DNA of 7,531 nucleotides from Halanaerobiaceae bacterium (GTDB taxonomy: Bacteria; Bacillota; Halanaerobiia; Halanaerobiales; Halarsenatibacteraceae), in NCBI GenBank assembly GCA_003554685.1, contig PWHA01000261.1:1-7531 (forward strand). Direction: 5' to 3'. Shown piece after piece: positions 1 through 5,784 of the stretch (position 1 is the first letter of the stretch; each line of letters starts with the position of its first letter). The position numbers and the translations under genes were made by a program. Under the pieces are notes generated by a model, which had not been told where the DNA came from, did not search any database, and worked only from the letters and a program-made list of their open reading frames with translations.

Positions 1-1412
1 ACCTTTACCTGCTCTCCTTCTCGATAGAGGCGGGAAACCCGGCCCCTGAAGTATCTGGTGCCCTCTTCCTGGATGCTCTGCTGAATGAATTCTTCATAAC
101 CCTTACCTCCGGCCCTGATATCCATATAAAATACATAGGCCTGGCCGGATTCTACCTCATGCTTGTAAAGTTTGGCATGTTTGGCGGTATACATGCAGCA
201 GATCCTGGAGCAGTAGGGATAACCCTTCTCTTCATCCCGGGAGCCCACACACTGAATGAAAACCACCTCTTCGGGAATTTTGCCATCGGAGGGACGTCTG
301 ATCTCCCCTCCGGTGGGACCCGAAGCTGAGAGCAGTCTCTCAAACTGCAGACCATCAATAACATCGGGAACCCGGCCGTAGCCGTATTCGCTCAATTTAT
401 CCTGGCCCAGCAGATCATAGCCGGTGGCGACCACAATTGCCCCGACCTCAATTTCTTCCAGCTGCCCCTGATCTTCAAAGTTTATGGCATCCCGGGGGCA
501 GATCTTCTGGCAGACCCCGCATTTCTCCTCCTGAATATATCTGCAGTGTTCTCCTTTGATTGTCGGCTTGCTGGGTACCGCCTGAGGGAAAGGTACCGAG
601 ATTACCTTCTCCCGGCCCAGGCCCCGTTCAAACTCACTGGCAACTTCGGTGGGGCATTTTTCCTGACAGTCCCCGCAGCCGTTGCATTTCTCCCAGTCCA
701 CATAGGTGGCCTTCCGCCTGATTTTTGCCCGGAAGTTTCCCACATAGCCCTCCAGCTCCTCCAGTTCGCTGTTTACCATCAAAGTAATCTTGGGATGGCG
801 GCTGATTTCCGCCGTTTTAGGAGTCAGAATGCACTGAGAGCAGTCCAGCGTGGGGAAGGTCTCCGACAGCTGAGCCATATGACCGCCGATGTAGGAATTT
901 CTATCCAGCAGAATCACCTCATGGCCGCTCTCCGCTATTTCCAGGGCGGCCTGAATTCCGCTAATTCCTGCTCCAATAACCAGAGCCTTTTTCGTCAATG
1001 ATGCTTTTATTGCTTCCAAGTCTTTATCACCCCTTACCTTCGCTACCATGGATTTCACAATATCCAGGGCCTTTCTGGTTGCCAGTTCCTCATCGGAATG
1101 CACCCAGCTGCACTGTTCGCGAATATTGGCTACCTCACACTGATAGGGATTCATCCCGGCTGTATTGACCAGCTGCCGGAAGGTCTCCTGATGCATGCTG
1201 GGCGAGCAGGCCGAAATTACAACCCCCTCCAGCTCATGTTCTAAAATTGCCTGATAGATAATCTTCTGACCCGGCTCCGAACAGAGATACTGATAATTTT
1301 CAGCATATACCACTTCGTCCTTCTGCTTGATTTCTTCAACCACCCGGTCTATATCGACTGTTCCGGCAATATTTTTTCCGCAGCCGCAGACAAAAACTCC
1401 AATTCTCTTCAT
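1..1412 (-). CDS. hdrA: Heterodisulfide reductase subunit A (HdrA), C-terminus cut by window edge
   Basis: This is the flavin- and iron-sulfur-binding core subunit of Hdr-type electron-bifurcating complexes, which in known systems splits electrons between ferredoxin and a disulfide or similar acceptor in the cytoplasm. About 470 codons are in the window and the frame stays open at base 1; HdrA proteins are usually about 650 residues or more, so the C-terminal ferredoxin part lies outside. Visible from the N-terminus: the HdrA N-domain with CGCG (9-12), YLCSEPGQ (42-49), SACSP (67-71) and NIREQCSW (96-103); a Rossmann FAD motif GAGISG (147-152); the hallmark LDCSQCILTP (189-198); an inserted two-cluster ferredoxin domain with C243/246/249/253 and C290/298/301/305; ATGYD (329-333); and C388, C401, C405, C406 in CVGSRD...YCSRICC, spaced as for the unusual cluster of HdrA structures. 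All expected cysteines in this part are present and none appears as selenocysteine. The ATG lies 1 base after the hdrB stop, so the two are almost certainly co-translated. Whether an MvhD-like or other domain is fused at the C-terminus cannot be seen. Confidence 0.95.
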   Translation of the reverse strand, partial: MKRIGVFVCGCGKNIAGTVDIDRVVEEIKQKDEVVYAENYQYLCSEPGQKIIYQAILEHELEGVVISACSPSMHQETFRQLVNTAGMNPYQCEVANIREQCSWVHSDEELATRKALDIVKSMVAKVRGDKDLEAIKASLTKKALVIGAGISGIQAALEIAESGHEVILLDRNSYIGGHMAQLSETFPTLDCSQCILTPKTAEISRHPKITLMVNSELEELEGYVGNFRAKIRRKATYVDWEKCNGCGDCQEKCPTEVASEFERGLGREKVISVPFPQAVPSKPTIKGEHCRYIQEEKCGVCQKICPRDAINFEDQGQLEEIEVGAIVVATGYDLLGQDKLSEYGYGRVPDVIDGLQFERLLSASGPTGGEIRRPSDGKIPEEVVFIQCVGSRDEEKGYPYCSRICCMYTAKHAKLYKHEVESGQAYVFYMDIRAGGKGYEEFIQQSIQEEGTRYFRGRVSRLYREGEQVK

Positions 1413-1413
1413 G

Positions 1414-2283
1414 TTACTTCACCCTGAGATCCAGGCCGGCTAGCTCAGCACTTAATCCCAGAGCATATTCCAGCAGTTCGGTAAAATAAATAACGGGCAG
1501 TTCTTCAAAACCGGGTTCTCTTTTCAGAATCTCCTGCTGGCTTTCCTGAAGATTATAATGACAGAGAGGACAGCTGGTCACCAAAAGCCGGGCACCATGG
1601 CCGGCAGCCGATTCTATTATTGCTCTGGCAGCTGATTCAGGCGGGCTTTCCAGATGAACGGTGGCATAGGCCCCGCAGCACTCAGCTCGATGAGGAAATC
1701 TTACCGGTTCACAGGCCAGCGCGGTCAGCAGATCTTCAAAAATTGAAGGGTCTTCCGGATCATCAAATTCCAGAGCTTCCTCGGGCCGTAAAAGTAAGCA
1801 GCCATAATAAGCTCCTACCTTTAATTCCTGCAGATCCCTGGTCACAGCTTCCTTCAACCTTTCAAAACCGGCATCATCTCTTAATACATCCAGCAGATGA
1901 ACGACTTCAACCCCTTTGTGATATTCATCCTCCCGGTTATAGCTGTTAATTCGCTCCAGGGTCTCTTCATCCTCTCTGACCAGATGATCGACCCTTTTAT
2001 GAACATTATAGCAGGCCGAACAGAGGGTCACCATCTTGCTGCTGACCTCTCCAGGCTCTCCGGCCTCAGCCATTCTTTCCGCTTGAACCAGATTTCTCAG
2101 AGGAGCTGCCAGTGGGAAAAGCCCATCGCTGGATAGGGGGTACACAGCCCCGCAGCACTGCCACTTCTCCAGTTCTACCAGCTCAATGTCAAGCTTCTGA
2201 CAGACATTAATCGCTGAATCATTAAAAACTGCTGCCGTATCATATAGAGAACACCCGGGATAATAGGGATACTTCAAGAGCAT
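1414..2283 (-). CDS. hdrB: Heterodisulfide reductase subunit B (HdrB), two CCG domains
   Basis: HdrB is the catalytic thiol/disulfide subunit of Hdr complexes; its two CCG domains hold noncubane [4Fe-4S] clusters in the structurally known enzymes. Both motifs are intact. Numbered from the upstream TTG at 2286, motif 1 is C12, C44-C45, C89xxC92 and motif 2 is C163, C203-C204, C239xxC242. The CC-to-CxxC gap in motif 1 is 43 residues, longer than the usual 35-36, because of an extra Glu/Gly-rich piece (about residues 73-83). At 289 residues it is a normal stand-alone HdrB, not a fusion with HdrC or a fumarate-reductase subunit. The start is ambiguous: TTG at 2286, ATG at 2283, or TTG at 2277. 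The last gives the family-typical N-terminus MKYPYYPGCSL and sits 9 bases from a GGGAG, whereas the ATG is only 3 bases from it. The ATG is used here by convention. The gene lies 62 bases after sucD and 1 base before hdrA. The natural disulfide substrate is unknown; in bacteria it need not be CoM-S-S-CoB. Confidence 0.93.
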   Translation of the reverse strand: MLLKYPYYPGCSLYDTAAVFNDSAINVCQKLDIELVELEKWQCCGAVYPLSSDGLFPLAAPLRNLVQAERMAEAGEPGEVSSKMVTLCSACYNVHKRVDHLVREDEETLERINSYNREDEYHKGVEVVHLLDVLRDDAGFERLKEAVTRDLQELKVGAYYGCLLLRPEEALEFDDPEDPSIFEDLLTALACEPVRFPHRAECCGAYATVHLESPPESAARAIIESAAGHGARLLVTSCPLCHYNLQESQQEILKREPGFEELPVIYFTELLEYALGLSAELAGLDLRVK

Positions 2284-2286
2284 CAA

Positions 2287-2291
2287 CTCCC
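2287..2291 (-). promoter_or_regulatory. Ribosome-binding site of hdrB (bears on start choice)
   Basis: GGGAG on the minus strand is the only Shine-Dalgarno-like sequence before hdrB. It abuts TTG 2286, lies 3 bases from ATG 2283 and 9 bases from TTG 2277. The last spacing is the most normal, which favours the shorter protein beginning MKYPYYPGC. Confidence 0.5.
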
Positions 2292-2345
2292 ATCCATTTC
2301 ATTGTGCTGTATCGACAGTTAAACCTGTCATACTCTGTTTATTTC

Positions 2346-3206
2346 TCAAATTAATTCGGCGATTATCTCGGGAATGGCCGTGGGAATCCGGGCCACTCCT
2401 GCTCCAGCCCCTTCCAGGGCTTTTATCTTGCTTTCAGCCGTTCCGGTGCCGCCGGATATGATTGCCCCGGCATGACCCATTCTTTTGCCCTCCGGCGCTG
2501 TCCTGCCGGCTATATAACCGGCAACCGGCTTGGTCATCTCTTTGATATACTCGGCTGCTTCCTCTTCAGCCTGGCCGCCAATCTCTCCAATAATAACAAT
2601 GGCCTTAGTTTCCGGATCCTCTTCAAACTCCTTGAGAACATCGATAAAGGAGGTCCCGATTACACGATCTCCTCCAATTCCGACCAGGCTGCTCTGACCA
2701 TAACCGGCTTCGGTCAGGGCCAGAGAAATCTCATAAGCCAGGGTCCCGCTCCGGGAAATAACCCCTACCTTTCCGGGAGTGAATACCCGGCCCGGCATTA
2801 TCCCCACCTTGGATAAACCAGGGCTGATAACACCGGCCGTATTGGGGCCCAGCAGCCGGCAACCCCTGCTGGCAGCCACCGCAGCCAGCTCCATGGTATC
2901 CTGAACCGGGATGCCTTCTGTGACCACAATAACCTGGGAAAGATGTTCCAGGGCTTCCAGCACAGCATCCCGGGCAAAGGGTGCCGGCACAAAAATAACC
3001 GAAGTATCTGCTCCGGATTCAGCAACCGCTCTGGCCACTGTATCATAAACAGGCACACCCAGCACCTCCTGACCTGCTCGACCCGGAGTAACTCCGGCCA
3101 CAATATTTGTCCCATAATTTTGCATTAATTCTGTATGAAAGCGCCCCTGATTTCCGGTAATCCCCTGGACTAAAACTCTGGTTTTTTTATTAACATAGAT
3201 AGCCAT
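2346..3206 (-). CDS. sucD: Succinate-CoA ligase (ADP-forming) alpha subunit
   Basis: This is the alpha subunit of succinyl-CoA synthetase, which carries the phospho-histidine and binds CoA; with SucC it converts succinyl-CoA, ADP and phosphate to succinate, CoA and ATP. The 286 residues align over nearly the full length with E. coli SucD (289). Visible: the CoA-binding Rossmann loop QGITGNQG (14-21), VTPGRAG (39-45), SRSGTL (151-156), GEIGG (207-211, with Glu208 at the position of the catalytic Glu of E. coli) and the phosphorylated histidine H245 in MGHAGAII. Two departures near the active site are notable: GPNTAGV (120-126) where E. coli has GPNCPGV, and GGDRVIG (178-184) in place of GGDPIPG. 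Possible starts are GTG 3215, ATG 3209 and ATG 3206. ATG 3206 is chosen because it is 8 bases from AAGGAG and reproduces the family N-terminus; it shares one base with the sucC stop (TGATG). A different dicarboxylate such as malate is a less likely substrate. Confidence 0.95.
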   Translation of the reverse strand: MAIYVNKKTRVLVQGITGNQGRFHTELMQNYGTNIVAGVTPGRAGQEVLGVPVYDTVARAVAESGADTSVIFVPAPFARDAVLEALEHLSQVIVVTEGIPVQDTMELAAVAASRGCRLLGPNTAGVISPGLSKVGIMPGRVFTPGKVGVISRSGTLAYEISLALTEAGYGQSSLVGIGGDRVIGTSFIDVLKEFEEDPETKAIVIIGEIGGQAEEEAAEYIKEMTKPVAGYIAGRTAPEGKRMGHAGAIISGGTGTAESKIKALEGAGAGVARIPTAIPEIIAELI

Positions 3207-4294
3207 CATGCCCACTCCTTAGCTGCCGATATTGCCTTCTCGGTCGCTGCTGTCATGCTTTTCTCCACTTCCAGGTTATTTTCCCTGAGAAGTTCCGAGC
3301 CCTCCTCTTCATTGGTGCCCCGCAGGCGGACCACCACCGGAACTTCAACTTCCTCAATGCTCTGCAGAATGCCCCGGGCAACTTCATCACAGCGGGTGAT
3401 TCCGCCCAGAATATTGATGAAGATGGACCTGACCTCCGGATGGCAGGAGACTTTGCTCAGAGCTCTGGCCATAACTTCAGCCGAGGCCCCGCCTCCGATA
3501 TCAAGAAAATTGGCCGGCTCTCCTCCTAGATGGAGCAGAGTATCCATGGTGCTCATGGCCAAACCGGCCCCATTAACAATGCAGCCCACCGTGCCCTCCA
3601 GTTCAACATAGGGCAGTTCCTCCCCGTCAGCCTCAAACTCCTGCTGCCTGAAAAGAGCATCCTCATCAATCACCAGCTTGGCATCAGCGGCACAGAGACC
3701 ATCTGCTGTCAGAGCCAGGGGGTTTATTTCAGCAATCTGAGCATCCTTTTCCTGATATAGGCGGTATAAATTGATAAGCAGCTGGCTCAGTTTATTCAGC
3801 AGGCTGCTGGGAATATCCAGCCGGGATATCAGCTCCCGGGCCTGATAGAGTTCAAATTTTTGCCCAGGCTCCAGGTGGCTGCTGATAATTTTATCGGGAG
3901 TTTCGGCGGCAACCTCTTCAATATCAACCCCACCTTCGGTGCTGAGCATCAGTACCGGCCTTTTGGCCGACCGGTCAATGGTTAAACCCAGATAAAGCTC
4001 CTCCTCGATGGTCAGCTTCTCTTCCACCAGCAGGGATTCCACCGGCAGATCCTTGATTTCCAGGGCAAAAAGCTCCTCTGCCAGCCTGCGGGCCTCCTCC
4101 GGGTTATCGGCAAACTTAATCCCCCCCGCCTTACCCCGGCCTCCTACCAGCACCTGAGCCTTCAGGGTTACCGGGCAGTCCAGCCTGCTGGCAGCCTGTT
4201 GAACTTCCTCGGGACTGCAAGCCACCTCTCCTTCAGGAACCGGTATGTTATAGCGGGCAAAAATTTTTTTAGCCTGATGTTCATAAATTTTCAT
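3206..4294 (-). CDS. sucC: Succinate-CoA ligase (ADP-forming) beta subunit
   Basis: This is the ATP-grasp and dicarboxylate-binding beta subunit that pairs with SucD in the cytoplasm. The 362 residues follow E. coli SucC (388) closely. The shortfall comes mainly from shorter loops, including the segment before the C-terminal domain near residues 217-228 and one after the GGRGKAGG motif, not from a lost domain. Visible: the N-terminal MKIYEHQAKKIF signature, GGRGKAGG (51-58), ELYLG (99-103), the metal/nucleotide site EINPL (189-193) with D204, and the C-terminal ligase domain with NGAGLAM (241-247), GGEPANFLDIGGGA (257-270) and GGITRCD (297-303). Residue 20 is Pro, as in ATP-using E. coli enzyme; the GTP-specific mammalian form has Gln there, so ATP is the likely product. 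The ATG is 6 bases from GGTGAT. It is the first gene of the sucCD-hdrBA block, after a long non-coding leader, and its stop overlaps the sucD start by one base. Confidence 0.96.
   Translation of the reverse strand: MKIYEHQAKKIFARYNIPVPEGEVACSPEEVQQAASRLDCPVTLKAQVLVGGRGKAGGIKFADNPEEARRLAEELFALEIKDLPVESLLVEEKLTIEEELYLGLTIDRSAKRPVLMLSTEGGVDIEEVAAETPDKIISSHLEPGQKFELYQARELISRLDIPSSLLNKLSQLLINLYRLYQEKDAQIAEINPLALTADGLCAADAKLVIDEDALFRQQEFEADGEELPYVELEGTVGCIVNGAGLAMSTMDTLLHLGGEPANFLDIGGGASAEVMARALSKVSCHPEVRSIFINILGGITRCDEVARGILQSIEEVEVPVVVRLRGTNEEEGSELLRENNLEVEKSMTAATEKAISAAKEWA
3215..3220 (-). promoter_or_regulatory. Ribosome-binding site of sucD inside sucC
   Basis: AAGGAG on the minus strand lies within the last codons of sucC, 5 bases from ATG 3209 and 8 bases from ATG 3206. 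It rules out GTG 3215, which overlaps it, and supports translational coupling of the two subunits. Confidence 0.75.
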
Positions 4295-4300
4295 CGGGAT

Positions 4301-4306
4301 ATCACC
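4301..4306 (-). promoter_or_regulatory. Ribosome-binding site of sucC
   Basis: GGTGAT on the minus strand matches the downstream half of the AAGGAGGTGATC consensus rather than the usual GGAGG core, with 6 bases to the ATG. It supports the start at 4294. Confidence 0.55.
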
Positions 4307-4398
4307 ACTTTTCTGTTTTTGGAGATCGTTCCCCTGTCGTGATCTGAGGTAAACTCCGCCTGACTAACTGTCTAATTAATCAATTATTATTCCTGTTC

Positions 4399-4410
4399 TC
4401 AGAATTCTGA
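4399..4410. repeat. Perfect 12-base palindrome TCAGAATTCTGA
   Basis: The sequence is its own reverse complement and lies about 105 bases before the sucC start. With no loop it is a poor RNA hairpin, so a DNA-binding site for a dimeric regulator is the more natural reading. The regulator is unknown, and an AT-rich region can yield such palindromes by chance. Confidence 0.4.
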
Positions 4411-4469
4411 TTTTTGGAAAAATAAAATCGGTTTAACCCGAACTATCGCTGCTAGTTACTGCTGTCAAC

Positions 4470-4518
4470 TATATCAGCTAATTAAAATATCTTAATAAAT
4501 TTATTTAGCTGCTATATA
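4470..4518. repeat. Inverted repeat with 17- and 19-base arms in the sucC upstream region
   Basis: The left arm (4470-4486) and the reverse complement of the right arm (4500-4518) agree at 16 of 17 positions once a 2-base bulge in the right arm is allowed; the shared core is CAGCTAA. The loop is 13 bases. As RNA it would form a weak AU-rich hairpin about 175-225 bases before sucC; as DNA it could be an operator, since a TTGACA box follows it directly on the minus strand. There is no U-run after it, so it is not a standard terminator. Confidence 0.5.
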
Positions 4519-4663
4519 ACCCCCTATAGTTAAAAATTATAATAAAATCTTAAATTTCCGCTGTTATATTATTTCTTAAAAAAGTTCTGAACTCCTTTTT
4601 TTAACCGGGGCTTTTTCAAAAAAATATTAATAATTATTATAATGATTAAAAGCACTCAATAAA

Positions 4664-4691
4664 ATTATGGGTGCCCTTTACTGTAAGCCAA
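4664..4691 (-). promoter_or_regulatory. Candidate sigma-70-type promoter for sucCD-hdrBA
   Basis: On the minus strand TTGGCT (4691-4686, 4 of 6 matches to the -35 consensus) is separated by 16 bases from CATAAT (4669-4664, 5 of 6 matches to the -10). Transcription would start near 4657 and leave a leader of about 360 bases before sucC. The AT-richness makes chance matches common; a perfect TATAAT at 4641-4636 without a good -35 and a TTGACA at 4468-4463 with a poor -10 are rivals. Confidence 0.25.
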
Positions 4692-4705
4692 AATTGAGCC
4701 AAAAT
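4684..4705. repeat. Tandem 11-base direct repeat
   Basis: TAAGCCAAAAT (4684-4694) is followed at once by TGAGCCAAAAT (4695-4705), with one difference. The unit length is close to one helical turn, so both copies face the same side of the DNA, and one copy overlaps the candidate -35 box. This pattern is seen at some activator sites; here the role is inferred only from position. Confidence 0.45.
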
Positions 4706-4813
4706 TTTATTGGTCCTGCTCAAAACCTATCATTAATTTCTTTTGCTCTTCAGAGAAAAAATATTTCTACAGAAAAAAATCTCCTCCCGGGTAATATTTT
4801 CCCTGCTGATATT

Positions 4814-5731
4814 TTACTTATTTTTCTTCCAGATCCTGCCGGCTTCCTGACTGTATTCACTGTATTCCAGGCATTCTGCAAAAAGTTCCGCCAGCAGCTC
4901 TACTTTTTTACTCTCAATCTCCTTCAGATAAAGACTCCCTCTTAATATTCTCTCAATCTCCAGAGCAGCTTTTTCTAAAGCTGGCAGTTTTCTGCTCTTT
5001 CTGCTTTCTCTTAAATCGCTCAGGGTAAAATCACTGCCATAAAGAGCAAATTTTTTCCTGAGCTTCCTCTCCAAAAGCTGCTGGAATAACCTCTTCTTAA
5101 GCTCCTCCTTCACATTCAGAGGAATATACCGGTCTGTAAATGTACCCTGCAGTTCCTTATTAAAATTATTGTATATATTATTAATTCTGCCCCTATCCAG
5201 TGATATATCAAGCTTTGCCACCATCCCTGCAAGCTGCTCCTCGGTAAAACTTCTCTCGGCCCGGGTTATTTTATCCTTCAATCTGATCAGAATCCAGCCC
5301 AGATTTTCAGTCATCTCCTCCAGGCTTTTTTCCAGGTCCAGAACTCCAGAACTGTCTTTTTCCCTAAGAGCCTCCAGAGAAGAAATCATCTTTTCTACTC
5401 CCCGGTTTTTTATTAGTTCTTGAAGCTCTTCCCGGGTTTGAGTTTTTAAAGACCTTTCTCCCGCAGAATTATTCCAGGCTGTCAATATAAAGAAAAATAG
5501 CTCTCTGATCAGATCCAGCCGCTGGAGATTTCCCGCAGCTCTCTGCCAGCTCTGCCAGTCCTGTTCGATCCGTGGCAGAAGACGGCTCTCGGCAGAAATA
5601 GTTTCAAATTCAATTTTATTTCCGGTAAAAATAAAGGTGATCAAAACCAGAAAGCGGTACATGCTGTCCATTTGCTTGTTAATTAACTCTTCCCGGCTTT
5701 TTTCTCGCTTAAACAGGGATAAATTAACAAT
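4814..5731 (-). CDS. Hypothetical helical, charged protein with probable non-AUG start
   Basis: I do not recognise this protein. From the first ATG (5671) it is 285 residues. A short hydrophobic run (FLVLITFIF, residues 7-15 of that form) is too short for a sure membrane span, and most of the rest is rich in Glu, Lys, Arg and Leu with predicted helical or coiled-coil character and almost no cysteine; the tail is basic (KKNK). ATG 5671 has no ribosome-binding site, whereas the frame is open back to a stop at 5737-5735 and a near-perfect GGAGGTGA sits right there. An AUU at 5731, 6 bases from GGAGG, would give about 305 residues with an added amphipathic, charged N-terminus (LFKREKSREELINKQ). 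I use that start, with 5671 as the conservative alternative. The gene follows the acidic membrane protein by about 50 bases and is probably co-transcribed with it. No enzyme motif is visible. Confidence 0.6.
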   Translation of the reverse strand: MVNLSLFKREKSREELINKQMDSMYRFLVLITFIFTGNKIEFETISAESRLLPRIEQDWQSWQRAAGNLQRLDLIRELFFFILTAWNNSAGERSLKTQTREELQELIKNRGVEKMISSLEALREKDSSGVLDLEKSLEEMTENLGWILIRLKDKITRAERSFTEEQLAGMVAKLDISLDRGRINNIYNNFNKELQGTFTDRYIPLNVKEELKKRLFQQLLERKLRKKFALYGSDFTLSDLRESRKSRKLPALEKAALEIERILRGSLYLKEIESKKVELLAELFAECLEYSEYSQEAGRIWKKNK

Positions 5732-5734
5732 AAT

Positions 5735-5743
5735 TCACCTCCC
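5735..5743 (-). promoter_or_regulatory. Very strong ribosome-binding site with no AUG behind it
   Basis: GGGAGGTGA on the minus strand matches the anti-Shine-Dalgarno over 8 bases (GGAGGTGA). The only possible starts at normal distance are AUU 5734 or AUU 5731, in frame with the long hypothetical gene, and UUG 5730, which opens a 15-codon frame ending at 5683. The nearest in-frame ATG is more than 60 bases away. Confidence 0.7.
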
Positions 5744-5784
5744 GTTAGCTTCGCTTTCCTGAGACCAATATTTATCTCAAAAAC

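Larger units (their letters stand above)
4295..4813. other. AT-rich non-coding region, likely leader and promoter of sucCD-hdrBA
   Basis: About 520 bases hold no convincing gene on either strand. The stretch from about 4375 to 4660 is far more AT-rich than the genes around it. It contains an 11-base tandem repeat (4684-4705), promoter-like boxes (4664-4691), a long inverted repeat (4470-4518), a TTGACA box (4468-4463, minus strand) and a perfect 12-base palindrome (4399-4410). I see no GC-rich hairpin with a U-run that would clearly terminate the upstream gene, so read-through from the hypothetical gene into sucC cannot be excluded. No recognised riboswitch class fits. Confidence 0.6.

Noticed and set aside
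546..1001. Plus-strand open frame of 151 codons
   Set aside because: It lies wholly opposite hdrA, whose motifs are unmistakable, and its protein shows no family features.
1620..2136. Two plus-strand open frames opposite hdrB
   Set aside because: They are shadows of hdrB, with no ribosome-binding site and no recognisable protein.
2314..2329. GACAG/CTGTC hairpin between sucD and hdrB as a terminator
   Set aside because: The stem is only 5 base pairs with a 6-base loop and no U-run on the coding strand, so it is too weak to call.
2346..4294. Malate-CoA ligase (MtkAB) or ATP-citrate lyase instead of SucCD
   Set aside because: Both subunits follow E. coli SucC and SucD closely along their length, and there is no citrate-synthase-like domain or serine-cycle gene nearby. 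Only the SucD loop change leaves some doubt on substrate.
4310..4370. Possible riboswitch near the sucC start (AGATC/GATCT dyad at 4323-4345)
   Set aside because: The arms pair over only 5 bases and no conserved core of a known riboswitch class was recognised.
4576..4602. A-run, AGTTCTGAACT, T-run as a bidirectional terminator
   Set aside because: The dyad leaves a loop of three bases or fewer and has almost no GC pairs; it lies over 200 bases from the upstream stop.
4667..4945. Plus-strand frame of 92 codons in the AT-rich region
   Set aside because: It runs into the 3' end of the minus-strand hypothetical gene, has no good ribosome-binding site and has low-complexity composition.
5760..5779. 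TGAGA/TCTCA dyad after the acidic protein gene as a terminator
   Set aside because: The stem is 5 AT-leaning pairs with a 10-base loop, and the following bases on the minus strand are GGAAAGC, not U's.
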